This document shows, in pieces, positions 1 through 8,182 of a stretch of 64,000 bases of DNA; position 1 is the stretch's first letter; each line of letters begins with the position of its first letter. Position numbers and translations under genes: made by a program. The stretch lies in the NCBI RefSeq assembly GCF_003063475.1, contig NZ_NESP01000001.1, positions 2,046,001 to 2,110,000 of the forward strand. Reading direction: 5' to 3'. The notes below the pieces were generated by a model, which did not search any database, had not been told where the DNA came from, and worked only from the letters and a program-made list of their open reading frames with translations. This DNA comes from Limnohabitans curvus. Its GTDB lineage: Bacteria; Pseudomonadota; Gammaproteobacteria; Burkholderiales; Burkholderiaceae_C.

Positions 1-648
1 GCGCCATGTGTATTTGATGCTGGCCCAGCTTTGCTCAGGCTTGCCATCCACTGTGCCTGGGCGGAACTGGCATTTAGACAGGGCGTTGCGCGCAGCTTCA
101 TCCAAGCGGTTGAAGCCGGATGTTTTTTCAATGTCGGCTTGAATGACCTTGCCATCCACACCAATCAAAAACTTCAGCGTCACGGTGCCTTCTTCTTCCA
201 TGCGGCGCGAGGCGCTGGGGTAGTCGGGCTTGGCGCAGTGCGCGCCTGGCTGAATAACAGCACCCGTGCGAATGGCTGGCGCTGCGGGGGCAGCTGCAGG
301 TGGTGTCGCGGTTTGGGTGATGGCCGGTGCGGTGCTGGTGGGCGCAGGGGGCGGCGGTGCTGGTGTTTTGGGGGGCGGCGTTTTAGGCGCAGGCGCGGGT
401 GGGGGCGGTGCCTCTGACATCAACACGGCTTCGACCGTGTTCTCGGTCATGCGTACGACTTTGCGAGCCAATCCTGACGAGATCGCCCACAACAGCAACA
501 GATGCAGTAACACCACCAGCGTGATGCCAGTCAGATGCTTGCGTGGGGAGCGCTGACGTGCAGCGTAGGGCGACGTTGCGATGTGTGCGCCAGATACTGC
601 GTGTGAAGAAGACGGGTGAGACAAACGAGGATGCTCTGAAAGTTTCAC
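1..648 (-). CDS. tonB: TonB-type energy transducer (3' end outside window)
   Basis: Transmits proton-motive force from ExbBD to outer-membrane receptors. The frame opens with GTG at 648, directly after an in-frame TGA. An ATG at 651 lies in another frame and leads into a nonsense reading. The 216 visible codons show a basic, Ser-rich cytoplasmic stretch, one hydrophobic helix (LTGITLVVLLHLLLLWAI), a Pro/Ala/Thr-rich periplasmic linker, and a TonB C-terminal fold (YPSASRRMEEEGTVTLKF, then GFNRLDEAARNALSKCQF). Only a few C-terminal residues should be missing beyond the window edge. It lies downstream of the bactofilin gene on the same strand. The cytoplasmic extension of about 45 residues is longer than usual, so the true start could lie further in, but I see no better codon before the helix. 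Confidence 0.85.
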   Translation of the reverse strand, partial: MKLSEHPRLSHPSSSHAVSGAHIATSPYAARQRSPRKHLTGITLVVLLHLLLLWAISSGLARKVVRMTENTVEAVLMSEAPPPPAPAPKTPPPKTPAPPPPAPTSTAPAITQTATPPAAAPAAPAIRTGAVIQPGAHCAKPDYPSASRRMEEEGTVTLKFLIGVDGKVIQADIEKTSGFNRLDEAARNALSKCQFRPGTVDGKPEQSWASIKYTWR

Positions 649-659
649 TCATTTTAGGT

Positions 660-687
660 GGGCTGCATGTCACGCTGTATGCAGCCC
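660..687. terminator. Hairpin between bactofilin and tonB
   Basis: GGGCTGCAT (660-668) pairs perfectly with ATGCAGCCC (679-687). It follows the bactofilin stop on the minus strand and precedes the tonB start. There is no clear T-run, so it may attenuate or protect transcripts rather than terminate them. Confidence 0.4.
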
Positions 688-705
688 CTATAAAGCAAGG
701 TGGTT

Positions 706-1032
706 TTACACCTGCTTCATGCTGCCTTTGATCTTGCCGCCGCGTTCGATTTCGATTTCGCCATAAGTCACATCACCTGTGATCTTGCCGCTAGAGCGCA
801 CGATCAACACATTTTTGCTAGAGATCGACTCGTTCAATTCGCCTTTGACGTCAATGAAGTCGGCTTCGGTGGTGCCAGTGACCACGCCCGCTGCGCCAAT
901 CAACACGTCTTTGGCTACCAAGTCGCCTTCCACGGTGCCAGAAATGATGGCTTGGTTGGGGGCGTTGATGGAGCCTTTGAACACCACACCGGCGCCAATA
1001 AAAATGCTCTTGTCTTTTGTGCCTTCGCTCAT
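706..1032 (-). CDS. Bactofilin (polymer-forming cytoskeletal protein)
   Basis: A 108-residue protein made almost entirely of the bactofilin (DUF583) beta-helix repeat. Short beta-rungs with regularly spaced glycines run from about residue 10 to 100 (IFIGAGVVFKGSIN, IISGTVEGDLVAKDVLIG, KNVLIVRSSGKITGDVTYGE). Bactofilins self-assemble into membrane-associated filaments without nucleotide and scaffold morphogenesis or polar proteins. The short flanking tails are typical. An orphan ParA ATPase diverges from it 144 bp away. In Myxococcus bactofilins anchor ParABS components, which makes this neighbour notable, although a functional link here is inference. Confidence 0.93.
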   Translation of the reverse strand: MSEGTKDKSIFIGAGVVFKGSINAPNQAIISGTVEGDLVAKDVLIGAAGVVTGTTEADFIDVKGELNESISSKNVLIVRSSGKITGDVTYGEIEIERGGKIKGSMKQV

Positions 1033-1176
1033 GGGGTGCTCTTTCGAAAAATAAGTTTTAGCAAGTTTAGACGTTTATTGTCATTTTTCGCAAATGAATA
1101 CACTTTACGGTGTACGCTTTGTGGCGTATTTGACGCACCTTTTGATTCCAGCCATTTCTCTTAATCCCATACGCCT

Positions 1177-1803
1177 ATGAAAGTTGTTGTCGTTGCCAAC
1201 CCCAAAGGCGGTGCTGGCAAATCCACGTTGTCTACCAATATTGCGGGTTACTTTGCATCGCAAGGCCATCAGGTCATGCTGGGCGATGCCGACACGCAGC
1301 AATCGTCGAAGTTTTGGCTCAGTCAACGGCCTGAGACATTGCCACGCATTTCGACGTGGGAATACCAGCCCGACTTGGTGCTCACCGCCAAACCGCCACG
1401 CGGCACCACGCATGTGGTGATTGATACCCCGGGCGGCATCAGCGGTTGGCGTTTGCAAGAGGTGATTGAACGTGCTGACAAAGTCATCGTGCCGGTGATG
1501 CCCAGCGTGTTTGACATGCAAGCCACGAATGAGTTTTTGTTGCAGTTGGTGCAAATCACAGAAAAGCTGCCCACCCGAGTCGCGGTGGTGGGCAACCGCG
1601 TGGACACACGCACCATTTCTGCCGCCAACTTGCGCAAGTTCATCGAGTCCTTGCAAGTGCCCGTGTTGAGCTATTTGCGTGACACCCAATACTATTTACA
1701 CATGGCGGCGCACGGCTTGTCGATGTTTGACATCACGCCTTCTAAAGTTCAAAAAGATTTGGAGCAGTGGGTGCCAATTTGCCACTGGCTCGATCAGGAC
1801 TGA
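1177..1803 (+). CDS. ParA/MinD-family ATPase (orphan)
   Basis: A 208-residue deviant-Walker ATPase. Residues 10-17 read KGGAGKST, with the signature lysine at 10 and catalytic lysine at 15. A DADTQQSS switch I lies near residue 38 and a VVIDTPGG Walker B follows. These proteins form ATP-dependent dimers on DNA or membrane and position cargo. Its length matches small orphan ParAs that lack the N-terminal helix-turn-helix of plasmid ParA. No parB or parS is visible nearby, so chromosome or plasmid partitioning is unlikely. A cargo-positioning role, possibly with the divergent bactofilin, is an inference from context. Confidence 0.9.
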   Translation: MKVVVVANPKGGAGKSTLSTNIAGYFASQGHQVMLGDADTQQSSKFWLSQRPETLPRISTWEYQPDLVLTAKPPRGTTHVVIDTPGGISGWRLQEVIERADKVIVPVMPSVFDMQATNEFLLQLVQITEKLPTRVAVVGNRVDTRTISAANLRKFIESLQVPVLSYLRDTQYYLHMAAHGLSMFDITPSKVQKDLEQWVPICHWLDQD

Positions 1804-1808
1804 TCGCC

Positions 1809-1828
1809 CGCCTAAGGTCGCTTAGGCG
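1809..1828. terminator. Hairpin between convergent genes
   Basis: CGCCTAAG (1809-1816) and CTTAGGCG (1821-1828) form a perfect 8-bp stem with a four-base loop at the meeting point of parA and the FlaG-like gene. There is no T-run; a bidirectional termination or mRNA-end role is possible. Confidence 0.4.
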
Positions 1829-2163
1829 GCGTTATCGACGTAGCGGCCTTTGAAGCCATGCGCACTGAATGTCATGGCTTTGAACCCATGGAAGTCAAGT
1901 TGGCGGATGGGCTCGCCCGATGGCTGGTTGACCACTTTCACCGACAAGGTGCTGGATGATTTGTCGAAAGAGTAATTGAGCTGGCTCTTGTCCTGCGCTT
2001 GCGCTTGGCGCTGCACCCGAACTTCTTTGTCGGCTTGCATCTCTGCCACAGGGTCTGCTTTTTTAGCCTGAACCTCCGCTTGCTGCGCCTTGGACACACC
2101 AGGCTTCACGGGCGCGGCAGCGACCGTGGCAGATGTGTGGGCGGAGGGCGTGACGGTATTCAC
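1822..2163 (-). CDS. Small protein with FlaG-like segment
   Basis: 113 residues. The first 60 are low-complexity, Ala/Lys/Gln-rich and probably disordered. From about residue 62 the pattern LNYSFDKSSSTLSVKVVN followed by PSGEPIRQ resembles the conserved beta-strand core of FlaG-family proteins, where the motif is usually S.D...G...VKV.D..TGEVIRQ. The tail (FHGFKAMTFSAHGFKG) is not typical of FlaG. No other flagellar gene lies in the window, so a flagellar function is unproven and it is best treated as a hypothetical protein with a FlaG-like core. Confidence 0.5.
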   Translation of the reverse strand: MNTVTPSAHTSATVAAAPVKPGVSKAQQAEVQAKKADPVAEMQADKEVRVQRQAQAQDKSQLNYSFDKSSSTLSVKVVNQPSGEPIRQLDFHGFKAMTFSAHGFKGRYVDNAA

Positions 2164-2246
2164 AGCAGAGCTTTAAGTGGATTGTTTGTAATTTTAAGTT
2201 ACTGAATTTGTAATTAAAACCACAAAAACCCTCGTTCTCAATGAAA

Positions 2247-2269
2247 AAACCCGCCGAATGGGCGGGTTT
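2247..2269 (-). terminator. Rho-independent terminator of acs
   Basis: AAACCCGCC (2247-2255) pairs with GGCGGGTTT (2261-2269). Read on the minus strand the stem is followed by six T residues, 20 bp beyond the acs stop codon. Confidence 0.85.
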
Positions 2270-2287
2270 CCGGAGCTTTTTGGCTGA

Positions 2288-4252
2288 TCAGTGGTTATCT
2301 GTCAGCTGATCCAAGATCGCTGGGTTTTCCAGTGTCGAGGTGTCTTGCGTGATCGCCTCGTTCTTGGCCAAGCTGCGCAGCAAGCGGCGCATGATCTTGC
2401 CAGAGCGAGTCTTAGGCAAGTTGTCACCGAAGCGGATGTCTTTGGGCTTGGCGATGGGGCCAATTTCTTTGCCCACGTGGTCGCGCAAGATTTTGGCAAT
2501 CGCTTTGGCTTCGTCGCCTGTAGGGCGTGAACGCTTCAACACCACGAACGCGCAGATGGCTTCGCCGGTGGTGTCGTCAGGACGACCCACCACAGCGGCT
2601 TCGGCCACCAACTCGGTGCAGCTCACCAAGGCCGATTCGATTTCCATCGTGCCCATGCGGTGGCCCGACACGTTCAACACGTCGTCGATACGGCCCGTGA
2701 TGGTGAAGTAGCCAGTCTTTTCGTCACGGATCGCGCCGTCGCCAGCCAAGTAGTACTTGCCCTTGAACTCTTCGGGGTAGTAGCTCTTGATGAAACGCTC
2801 GGGGTCATTCCAGATGGTGCGAATCATCGAAGGCCATGGGCGCTTGACCACCAAAATACCGCCTTGGCCGTTGGGCATGTCGTGACCTGCTTCGTCCACC
2901 ACGGCTGCTTGGATGCCAGGGAAGGGCAAGGTGCAAGAGCCAGGAACCATCGGCGTCACGCCTGGCAGAGGGGTGATCATGTGACCACCGGTTTCTGTTT
3001 GCCAGAAGGTGTCCACGATGGGGCAACGGCTGCCACCCACGTGCTTGTAGTACCACTCCCATGCGGCTGGGTTGATCGGCTCGCCGACCGAGCCCAACAA
3101 ACGCAGGCTAGACAAGTCGTAGCTCTTTGGGTGCACAGCATCGTTGGCTTCAGCCGCTTTGATGAGTGAACGGATGGCGGTTGGCGCGGTGTAGAAGATC
3201 GAGACTTTGTGGTCTTGGATCATCTTCCAGAAGCGGCCAGCGTCTGGGTAAGTGGGCACGCCTTCAAACACGATTTCAGTGCCGCCCAAAGCCAAGGGGC
3301 CGTAAGTGATGTAAGTGTGGCCTGTGACCCAACCGATGTCGGCGGTACACCAGAACACGTCGTTGTCTTTCAAGTCAAACGTCCACTTGGTGGTCAGGGC
3401 TGCGTGCAGCAAATAGCCGCCGGTGCTGTGTTGCACGCCTTTTGGCTTGCCGGTCGAGCCCGATGTGTAGAGCAAGAACAGGGGATGCTCAGCACCCACC
3501 CACTCGGGTTCGCAGGTGGTGGCTTGTTTGTCAGCCAGGTCAGCCATCCATTGGTCGCGGCCAGCTGTCATGGCGATGTCGCCACCGGTGCGGTTGACCA
3601 CCAACACGTTCTTCACAGAGTCGCAGCCGCCCAAGGTGAGGGCTTCGTCGACGATGGCTTTCAGGGGCAGGTGCTTGCCACCGCGCACTTGTTGGTCAGC
3701 GGTGATGATGGCCACGGCGCCTGTGTCTTCCACGCGGTCACGCAGCGATTGGGCAGAGAAGCCGCCGAACACCACCGAGTGTGTCGCGCCGATACGGGCA
3801 CACGCTTGCATCGCGGCCACGCCTTCGATCGACATGGAGATGTAGATCATCACGCGGTCGCCTTTTTTCACGCCGACTGATTTCAGGGCGTTGGCGTATT
3901 GGCAAGTCTTGGCCAGCAATTGGCTGTAAGTGGCTTTGGTCACTTCGCCGCCGTCGGCTTCGAAGATGATGGCGGTCTTGTCGCCTAGGCCTTTTTCGAT
4001 GTTGCGGTCCAAGCAGTTGTAAGAGGCGTTCAAGGTGCCGTCTTCGAACCATTTGAAGAAGGGGGCGTTGCTCTCGTCGAGGACTTTGGTGAAAGGCGTT
4101 TTCCAGCTCAGCAATTCACGTGCTTGCTCGGCCCAAAAGCCTTCGTAATCTGTTTCTGCTTTTTTGCACAGGGCTTCGTAGGCGGCCATGCCGGATACGT
4201 TGGCTTGTTTAACGAACTCAGCTGATGGCTGGTGAATGGTGATGTCGCTCAT
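2288..4252 (-). CDS. acs: Acetyl-CoA synthetase
   Basis: Converts acetate, ATP and CoA to acetyl-CoA through acetyl-AMP. I place the start at the ATG at 4252 ([13 protein letters not shown], 654 residues) because AGGAGA sits at good spacing before it; an in-frame upstream extension of 31 residues looks non-coding. Visible motifs are the AMP-binding loop [13 protein letters not shown], the TFWQTETGG core, the [12 protein letters not shown] hinge region, and the C-terminal [11 protein letters not shown] with the catalytic, acetylation-prone lysine at about 619. Length and motif order match E. coli Acs (652 residues). The gene lies 136 bp downstream of zorC on the same strand and has its own terminator. 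I see no acetyltransferase or deacetylase partner nearby. Confidence 0.97.
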   Translation of the reverse strand: MSDITIHQPSAEFVKQANVSGMAAYEALCKKAETDYEGFWAEQARELLSWKTPFTKVLDESNAPFFKWFEDGTLNASYNCLDRNIEKGLGDKTAIIFEADGGEVTKATYSQLLAKTCQYANALKSVGVKKGDRVMIYISMSIEGVAAMQACARIGATHSVVFGGFSAQSLRDRVEDTGAVAIITADQQVRGGKHLPLKAIVDEALTLGGCDSVKNVLVVNRTGGDIAMTAGRDQWMADLADKQATTCEPEWVGAEHPLFLLYTSGSTGKPKGVQHSTGGYLLHAALTTKWTFDLKDNDVFWCTADIGWVTGHTYITYGPLALGGTEIVFEGVPTYPDAGRFWKMIQDHKVSIFYTAPTAIRSLIKAAEANDAVHPKSYDLSSLRLLGSVGEPINPAAWEWYYKHVGGSRCPIVDTFWQTETGGHMITPLPGVTPMVPGSCTLPFPGIQAAVVDEAGHDMPNGQGGILVVKRPWPSMIRTIWNDPERFIKSYYPEEFKGKYYLAGDGAIRDEKTGYFTITGRIDDVLNVSGHRMGTMEIESALVSCTELVAEAAVVGRPDDTTGEAICAFVVLKRSRPTGDEAKAIAKILRDHVGKEIGPIAKPKDIRFGDNLPKTRSGKIMRRLLRSLAKNEAITQDTSTLENPAILDQLTDNH

Positions 4253-4388
4253 GAACCGGTCTCCTCTTATATGACGGTATCTGTCAAAACCCCGTGACTG
4301 TGAGCTGGGGCTCTTACAAGGGTCTGACTTTTTTGGTGCATACAAACCCTTGGGTTGAGTTTGATCAAATTAGTAGGATTTGATGACT

Positions 4389-5819
4389 TTAGTCGGAGGC
4401 ATCCGTAGGCATCAAATCGCTGAGCGGCAGCTGGATGCCCAAGTGCTGTGCAATGAAGTGCCGCGCGGTGTCTTGCCAGCCGCCCAGCTTGGACTCGTAG
4501 TGCACCAGGCCTGGGTCGTCTAGCTGGCCATCGTTGAAGTCCAGTGTGGTGGGAAAACGCAGCTGAAAGAGTTCGTATTCGTTTTGGTACAGCTTGGGTG
4601 CTTGCTTGGCGTTGTGTGCAATCGCACGCAAGCGGCCTTGGTGGCTCCAGTCGCAAAACAAGATGTTGCCCATGCGCAGCATCAGCACACATTGGTTGGG
4701 TGCGATCTTGCCCAAAATCTTGGCGTAGCTCAGCTCTCCTGTGGGGTCGATTTTTTGCAACTCTGTCACCGCTTGTTCGCCCAAGGCAATCCACGCTTCC
4801 AAGATGTGGCCCGCATGGAAATACGCTTCCCAAAAACGACGGCGGTAGGGGCCAATGTCGTCTTCGGTGTGGCGCAAGATTTCAAAGAACGCATCCATGG
4901 TGCGGCTGGTCAACCAGCGGCTGGCCGTCTCCATGGCTTCACGGCGTACGCCTAGCCAACCCGCGTGGTTGTGGCGTGGGTCGCCCAAGGTGCGCAGCAA
5001 CTCGGACAGCAGCGCGTTCTTGATGTCCTGCCGCGGATTGCGCTCAAACCAAGGCGAGAGCAGGCTGTAGGCAAACTCGTCGCGGCACAGCGGGTAACGC
5101 AGGCGCTGCGTGGGCTTGCCAATGTCGTGCATGGCCCATTCGCACATGCGCTTCACATAGCCGATGGAACTTCGAATTTCTTCGGGCGCTTGCAAGGCTT
5201 CTAAAAACGCTTGCTTGCAAAAGTTGTTCAGCCAAAAGCCTTGGGTCAGCGCATGGCGCTCTTGCCATTGCGCCAGTGTTTTGTCGGCAGGCATGCCCAA
5301 AATGTCATTGGCTACATGCACCGGACCGTTGATGGGATCGAGTACATCGAGGGTGGTGATGAGTCGCTCTAGGCCATTGGCTTCGGTCTCCGAGAGCGAG
5401 GCCAACACGCGTGGGTCTAAAAAGAAGTCGCGTGCGGTGTGGGCCAGCTTCAAGAACACCGGGTTCTCTGGGTTGAAGCCTTGCAAATAGGTGTGCAGCA
5501 AACCACGGCCCCACTTGAGCGGGCGGCGTGAGGCCAGCGCCTCGGGCACGGCCACCTCAAAGTAGCGGTTGGTCAGTGGCGTGTGGGTGTGCAGGCCGCG
5601 ATCGGCGGCTAGCCACAGTGCGTAGGGAATGTGTCGCCAATCGCGTTGGCGCGGTGCGGTGCTGGTGGGTGCAAACGCCACGCGCTCAAACGCGCTGTAG
5701 GTGCGCTCGCCCACGGTGCGCAAGTCTGGGTCTTTGCCAAAGCCGCCGCCGCGCTTGGTGCGCGCAGCATGGGCCAGCTGGTCAAAGTCTTGCGGCAGGG
5801 GGGCGAAGAACTCGTGCAT
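4389..5819 (-). CDS. zorC: ZorC-like EH_Signature protein
   Basis: A 476-residue soluble protein with the layout of the EH_Signature family (ZorC of type I Zorya). It has an alpha-helical body with the LLHTYLQGFNPEN and LRTLGDPRHNHAGW segments, the FFEILRHTEDD / RRRFWEAYFHAGHI block, and the terminal part where the name-giving Glu and His usually lie. Here the first position appears to be Asp390 (LFCDWSHQG) and the second His440 (LVHYESKLGGW). In Zorya, ZorC is thought to bind DNA and work with the ZorAB motor. It is the last gene of the recCBD-zorABC run, 15 bp after zorB. No zorD follows; acs comes next. Identification rests on pattern recognition and on the zorAB context. Confidence 0.8.
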   Translation of the reverse strand: MHEFFAPLPQDFDQLAHAARTKRGGGFGKDPDLRTVGERTYSAFERVAFAPTSTAPRQRDWRHIPYALWLAADRGLHTHTPLTNRYFEVAVPEALASRRPLKWGRGLLHTYLQGFNPENPVFLKLAHTARDFFLDPRVLASLSETEANGLERLITTLDVLDPINGPVHVANDILGMPADKTLAQWQERHALTQGFWLNNFCKQAFLEALQAPEEIRSSIGYVKRMCEWAMHDIGKPTQRLRYPLCRDEFAYSLLSPWFERNPRQDIKNALLSELLRTLGDPRHNHAGWLGVRREAMETASRWLTSRTMDAFFEILRHTEDDIGPYRRRFWEAYFHAGHILEAWIALGEQAVTELQKIDPTGELSYAKILGKIAPNQCVLMLRMGNILFCDWSHQGRLRAIAHNAKQAPKLYQNEYELFQLRFPTTLDFNDGQLDDPGLVHYESKLGGWQDTARHFIAQHLGIQLPLSDLMPTDASD

Positions 5820-5834
5820 CTTTTTGGCGGTCGC

Positions 5835-6587
5835 TTAGCGCACCGTCTCTTGCATCTTCTTCAAGGTGCTGCTCGGGCCTTTGGTCGCACCGATGTCGGT
5901 GGGCTGAAACGCCAACACAAAGCGCAGCTCCACACGGCGGTTTTGTGTGTCGTTGTCTTTGCTGCTGGGGCGTTCGTCGGCGTACGAGCTGATGCCAAAC
6001 ACGGGCTGTTCGCGTTCGTTGCGGTAGCTTTGCATGCCTTCTGAGCCCAGCACTTTGTACACCGCGCGCGCACGGTCCAGGCCCAAATGCCAGTTGTTGT
6101 AATCGCCGCGGTGCAGAGGCACCGAGTCGGTGTGGCCTTCAATCAGGATGGTTTCAATCTCCACCTGTTGCGGGTTGGGCGGGCAGTCGTCTGGCAGACG
6201 GCGGCGTTGTGAATAGATGTAGCAAGGCAGCACTTGTTGCAGTTGCTCGGCCGATTGACGCAGCGTGCGCACGCCCAAGCCTTCCAGCTCGGCGCTGCCG
6301 CGTGCAAACAAGGTGTCAGCAGGCAAGCTGATGACGCCCGACACTTGGTTGATCGTCACCGGTACACCCGCGTTTTGCAGCTTGGTGCCAATGGTGTGCA
6401 CCACCGTGGCCAGTGGGTCGGCGGGGGGCTCGGGCGGTTGCTCGGGCTTGCGTGAGAGCAGCACCATCACCATCACGATGAAGATGAACAGCAGGCCAAT
6501 CATCAAGTCACTGGCCGAAGCCATGTAACCCGACTCTTCCACCTGCTCGTGGGTGGCAGCGGTGTTGCGGCGTGTTTTGATGAACAT
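5835..6587 (-). CDS. zorB: ZorB-like stator protein (MotB/OmpA family)
   Basis: 250 residues. A short cytoplasmic N-terminus precedes one membrane helix (about 28-45, LMIGLLFIFIVMVMVLL) with Asp27 at its start, the position of the proton-carrying Asp in MotB and ZorB. A periplasmic linker and an OmpA/MotB peptidoglycan-binding domain follow (ILIEGHTDSVP, LDRARAV, and DNDTQNRRVELRF at about 216-228). Together with ZorA it should form a 5:2 proton-driven rotary motor anchored to the cell wall. The segment PCYIYSQRRRLPDDCPP within the periplasmic domain holds two cysteines that could form a disulfide. It lies 17 bp after zorA and 15 bp before zorC. Confidence 0.88.
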   Translation of the reverse strand: MFIKTRRNTAATHEQVEESGYMASASDLMIGLLFIFIVMVMVLLSRKPEQPPEPPADPLATVVHTIGTKLQNAGVPVTINQVSGVISLPADTLFARGSAELEGLGVRTLRQSAEQLQQVLPCYIYSQRRRLPDDCPPNPQQVEIETILIEGHTDSVPLHRGDYNNWHLGLDRARAVYKVLGSEGMQSYRNEREQPVFGISSYADERPSSKDNDTQNRRVELRFVLAFQPTDIGATKGPSSTLKKMQETVR

Positions 6588-6604
6588 GATCTAGGCGCGC
6601 TGCT

Positions 6605-8164
6605 TTATGCCTTGGGTGGCAACGCGTCGATGAACTCGTCCAACACTTCTTCCAGGTTGGTGATGCTGCCGCTGAGTTGGTTCACCGCGCTGGCCAAGTG
6701 TTGGTCCATCTTGGTGTGCAGGTCTGAGATTTGCGTGCTGTAGCCGGACACACCTTTGGTGAGTGCGTCCACGGTGCCGGTGAGTGCTTTTTGTGCGTCT
6801 TGCAAGTGCGTGCGCACATGGCCCAGTGCTTCTTCTGCAGACACCGCGCTGGTCTTGAGTGTGTCCACGGTTTGGCCAAGGGCTTGGTTCATTGGCACCA
6901 AAGCTTCTTTGAAGTCGTTGGCCGCTGCACGTTGCAGGTTCACCGAGCTTTCAATCGAGCTGGCGCTGTCTTTGAACTTGTCGGCGACTTGGTCAATCTT
7001 GTCGACCGTGCCTTGCAAACCCATCATCGCGCCTTGCACGCTGGCAATGGTTTGGCCAAAGCTACTGAGCAAGGTTTCCATCTGCTGTGTGCCTTGGTTG
7101 CCCGCGGTGGCGGCGCGACCCATGGCTGCATCTAAGTCGGTCACGGTGGCTCGGGTGGTTTGAATGGTTTGCGCCAAAGTGCTCACGGCATCGCTGAATG
7201 AGGCTAGACCGTTTTCAATACCTTGCGTCATGGCTGCACCGGCTTTGCTCAGCTCGCCAGCAGCTTGACTACCCGCGCTGCCAAAGCTTTGGCTCGATGC
7301 TTGAATGGTGTCGGCCAATGTGCCGAGCTTGTCAAACGCGGGCTGCATGTTGCGCGAGAGGGCGTCGCCAATCGCGTTGGCAAAGTCGCCCTCGAAGCGG
7401 CGCAGTTGGCTCACCTGTGAACGGTTCTCGTCCAAGATGTCTTGGAACAAAGCCAGTTGCATGCGCACGCTGGCTTCGGCTGCGTTATCGGGCACTCGTG
7501 CGCGCAGCGTGTGGCACAGGGTGTCGATGCTGGACTGCAAGTTCTCCAGCGCCACTTTGGCGCGCCAGTTCCACACCAGCGAACACAACAAGCCCGCGAT
7601 GGAGGTGATGAACTTACCGCCTGCGGTGGCAATGAGCGACTGCAACGCTTGGTCTTGTTGACGCGCCGACACATCCAGCGCATTGAGCGCCAAGCCCGCT
7701 TGTTGCAAAGCCACCGCCAAGAAGATGAAGGTGCACATCAAACCAAAGCCAATCAACAAATTGGGCATGGTCTCGAACAAGGCCAAGTTCATGCGGCCAC
7801 CCAGCACGCTGCGCACCGTCCATGTGTCGGCGTGGCTGCGAAAGCTGTAACTGCCGTGACTGTTGTTGGGGCCTTGGCTTACACCGTGTTGCGAGGGCAG
7901 GTCAATCAGGCCCGCCTCGGTTTCGCGCAGTAAGAACTTCAGCTCGTTGTCGGTGGTTTTGGTTTCAGCCAAAGCCAGCGCTTCGCGGCTGCTGCCTTGG
8001 TGCGCGCCTAGGCGTGCATCGAGCCCCACCACTTCTGCACGCACTTGGCGAATGCGCGAAGCCCACACGCCGAAGCTGAGGAGCGAGAACACAAAAATCA
8101 CGGCCGCAATGGCCAGTGGCACAGCCAGCTGTTCGAGTTGGACTAGGTATTGATTCATAGGCAT
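6605..8164 (-). CDS. zorA: ZorA-like proton channel with long cytoplasmic tail
   Basis: 519 residues of the MotA/TolQ/ExbB type. Hydrophobic helices lie at about 13-35, 133-157 and 182-201. A cytoplasmic domain sits between the first two, and roughly 310 residues of heptad-like Ala/Gln/Thr/Ser-rich helix follow the last (for example LADTIQASSQSF, ATVTDLDAAMGRAATAGN). Such a long tail is characteristic of ZorA and absent from flagellar MotA; in studied Zorya motors it transmits motion from the membrane to cytosolic effectors. This tail is shorter than that of the about 730-residue type I ZorA, as I recall it. It begins 18 bp after the recD stop. A second ATG two codons in (8158) is an equally possible start. 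Confidence 0.87.
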   Translation of the reverse strand: MPMNQYLVQLEQLAVPLAIAAVIFVFSLLSFGVWASRIRQVRAEVVGLDARLGAHQGSSREALALAETKTTDNELKFLLRETEAGLIDLPSQHGVSQGPNNSHGSYSFRSHADTWTVRSVLGGRMNLALFETMPNLLIGFGLMCTFIFLAVALQQAGLALNALDVSARQQDQALQSLIATAGGKFITSIAGLLCSLVWNWRAKVALENLQSSIDTLCHTLRARVPDNAAEASVRMQLALFQDILDENRSQVSQLRRFEGDFANAIGDALSRNMQPAFDKLGTLADTIQASSQSFGSAGSQAAGELSKAGAAMTQGIENGLASFSDAVSTLAQTIQTTRATVTDLDAAMGRAATAGNQGTQQMETLLSSFGQTIASVQGAMMGLQGTVDKIDQVADKFKDSASSIESSVNLQRAAANDFKEALVPMNQALGQTVDTLKTSAVSAEEALGHVRTHLQDAQKALTGTVDALTKGVSGYSTQISDLHTKMDQHLASAVNQLSGSITNLEEVLDEFIDALPPKA

Positions 8165-8182
8165 GTCTCTATTGTGAACAAG

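Noticed and set aside
4389..8164. Flagellar MotAB or Tol-Pal/ExbBD system
   Set aside because: The long ZorA tail, the linked EH_Signature protein and the absence of flagellar, tolA or tolB genes argue for a Zorya-type motor.
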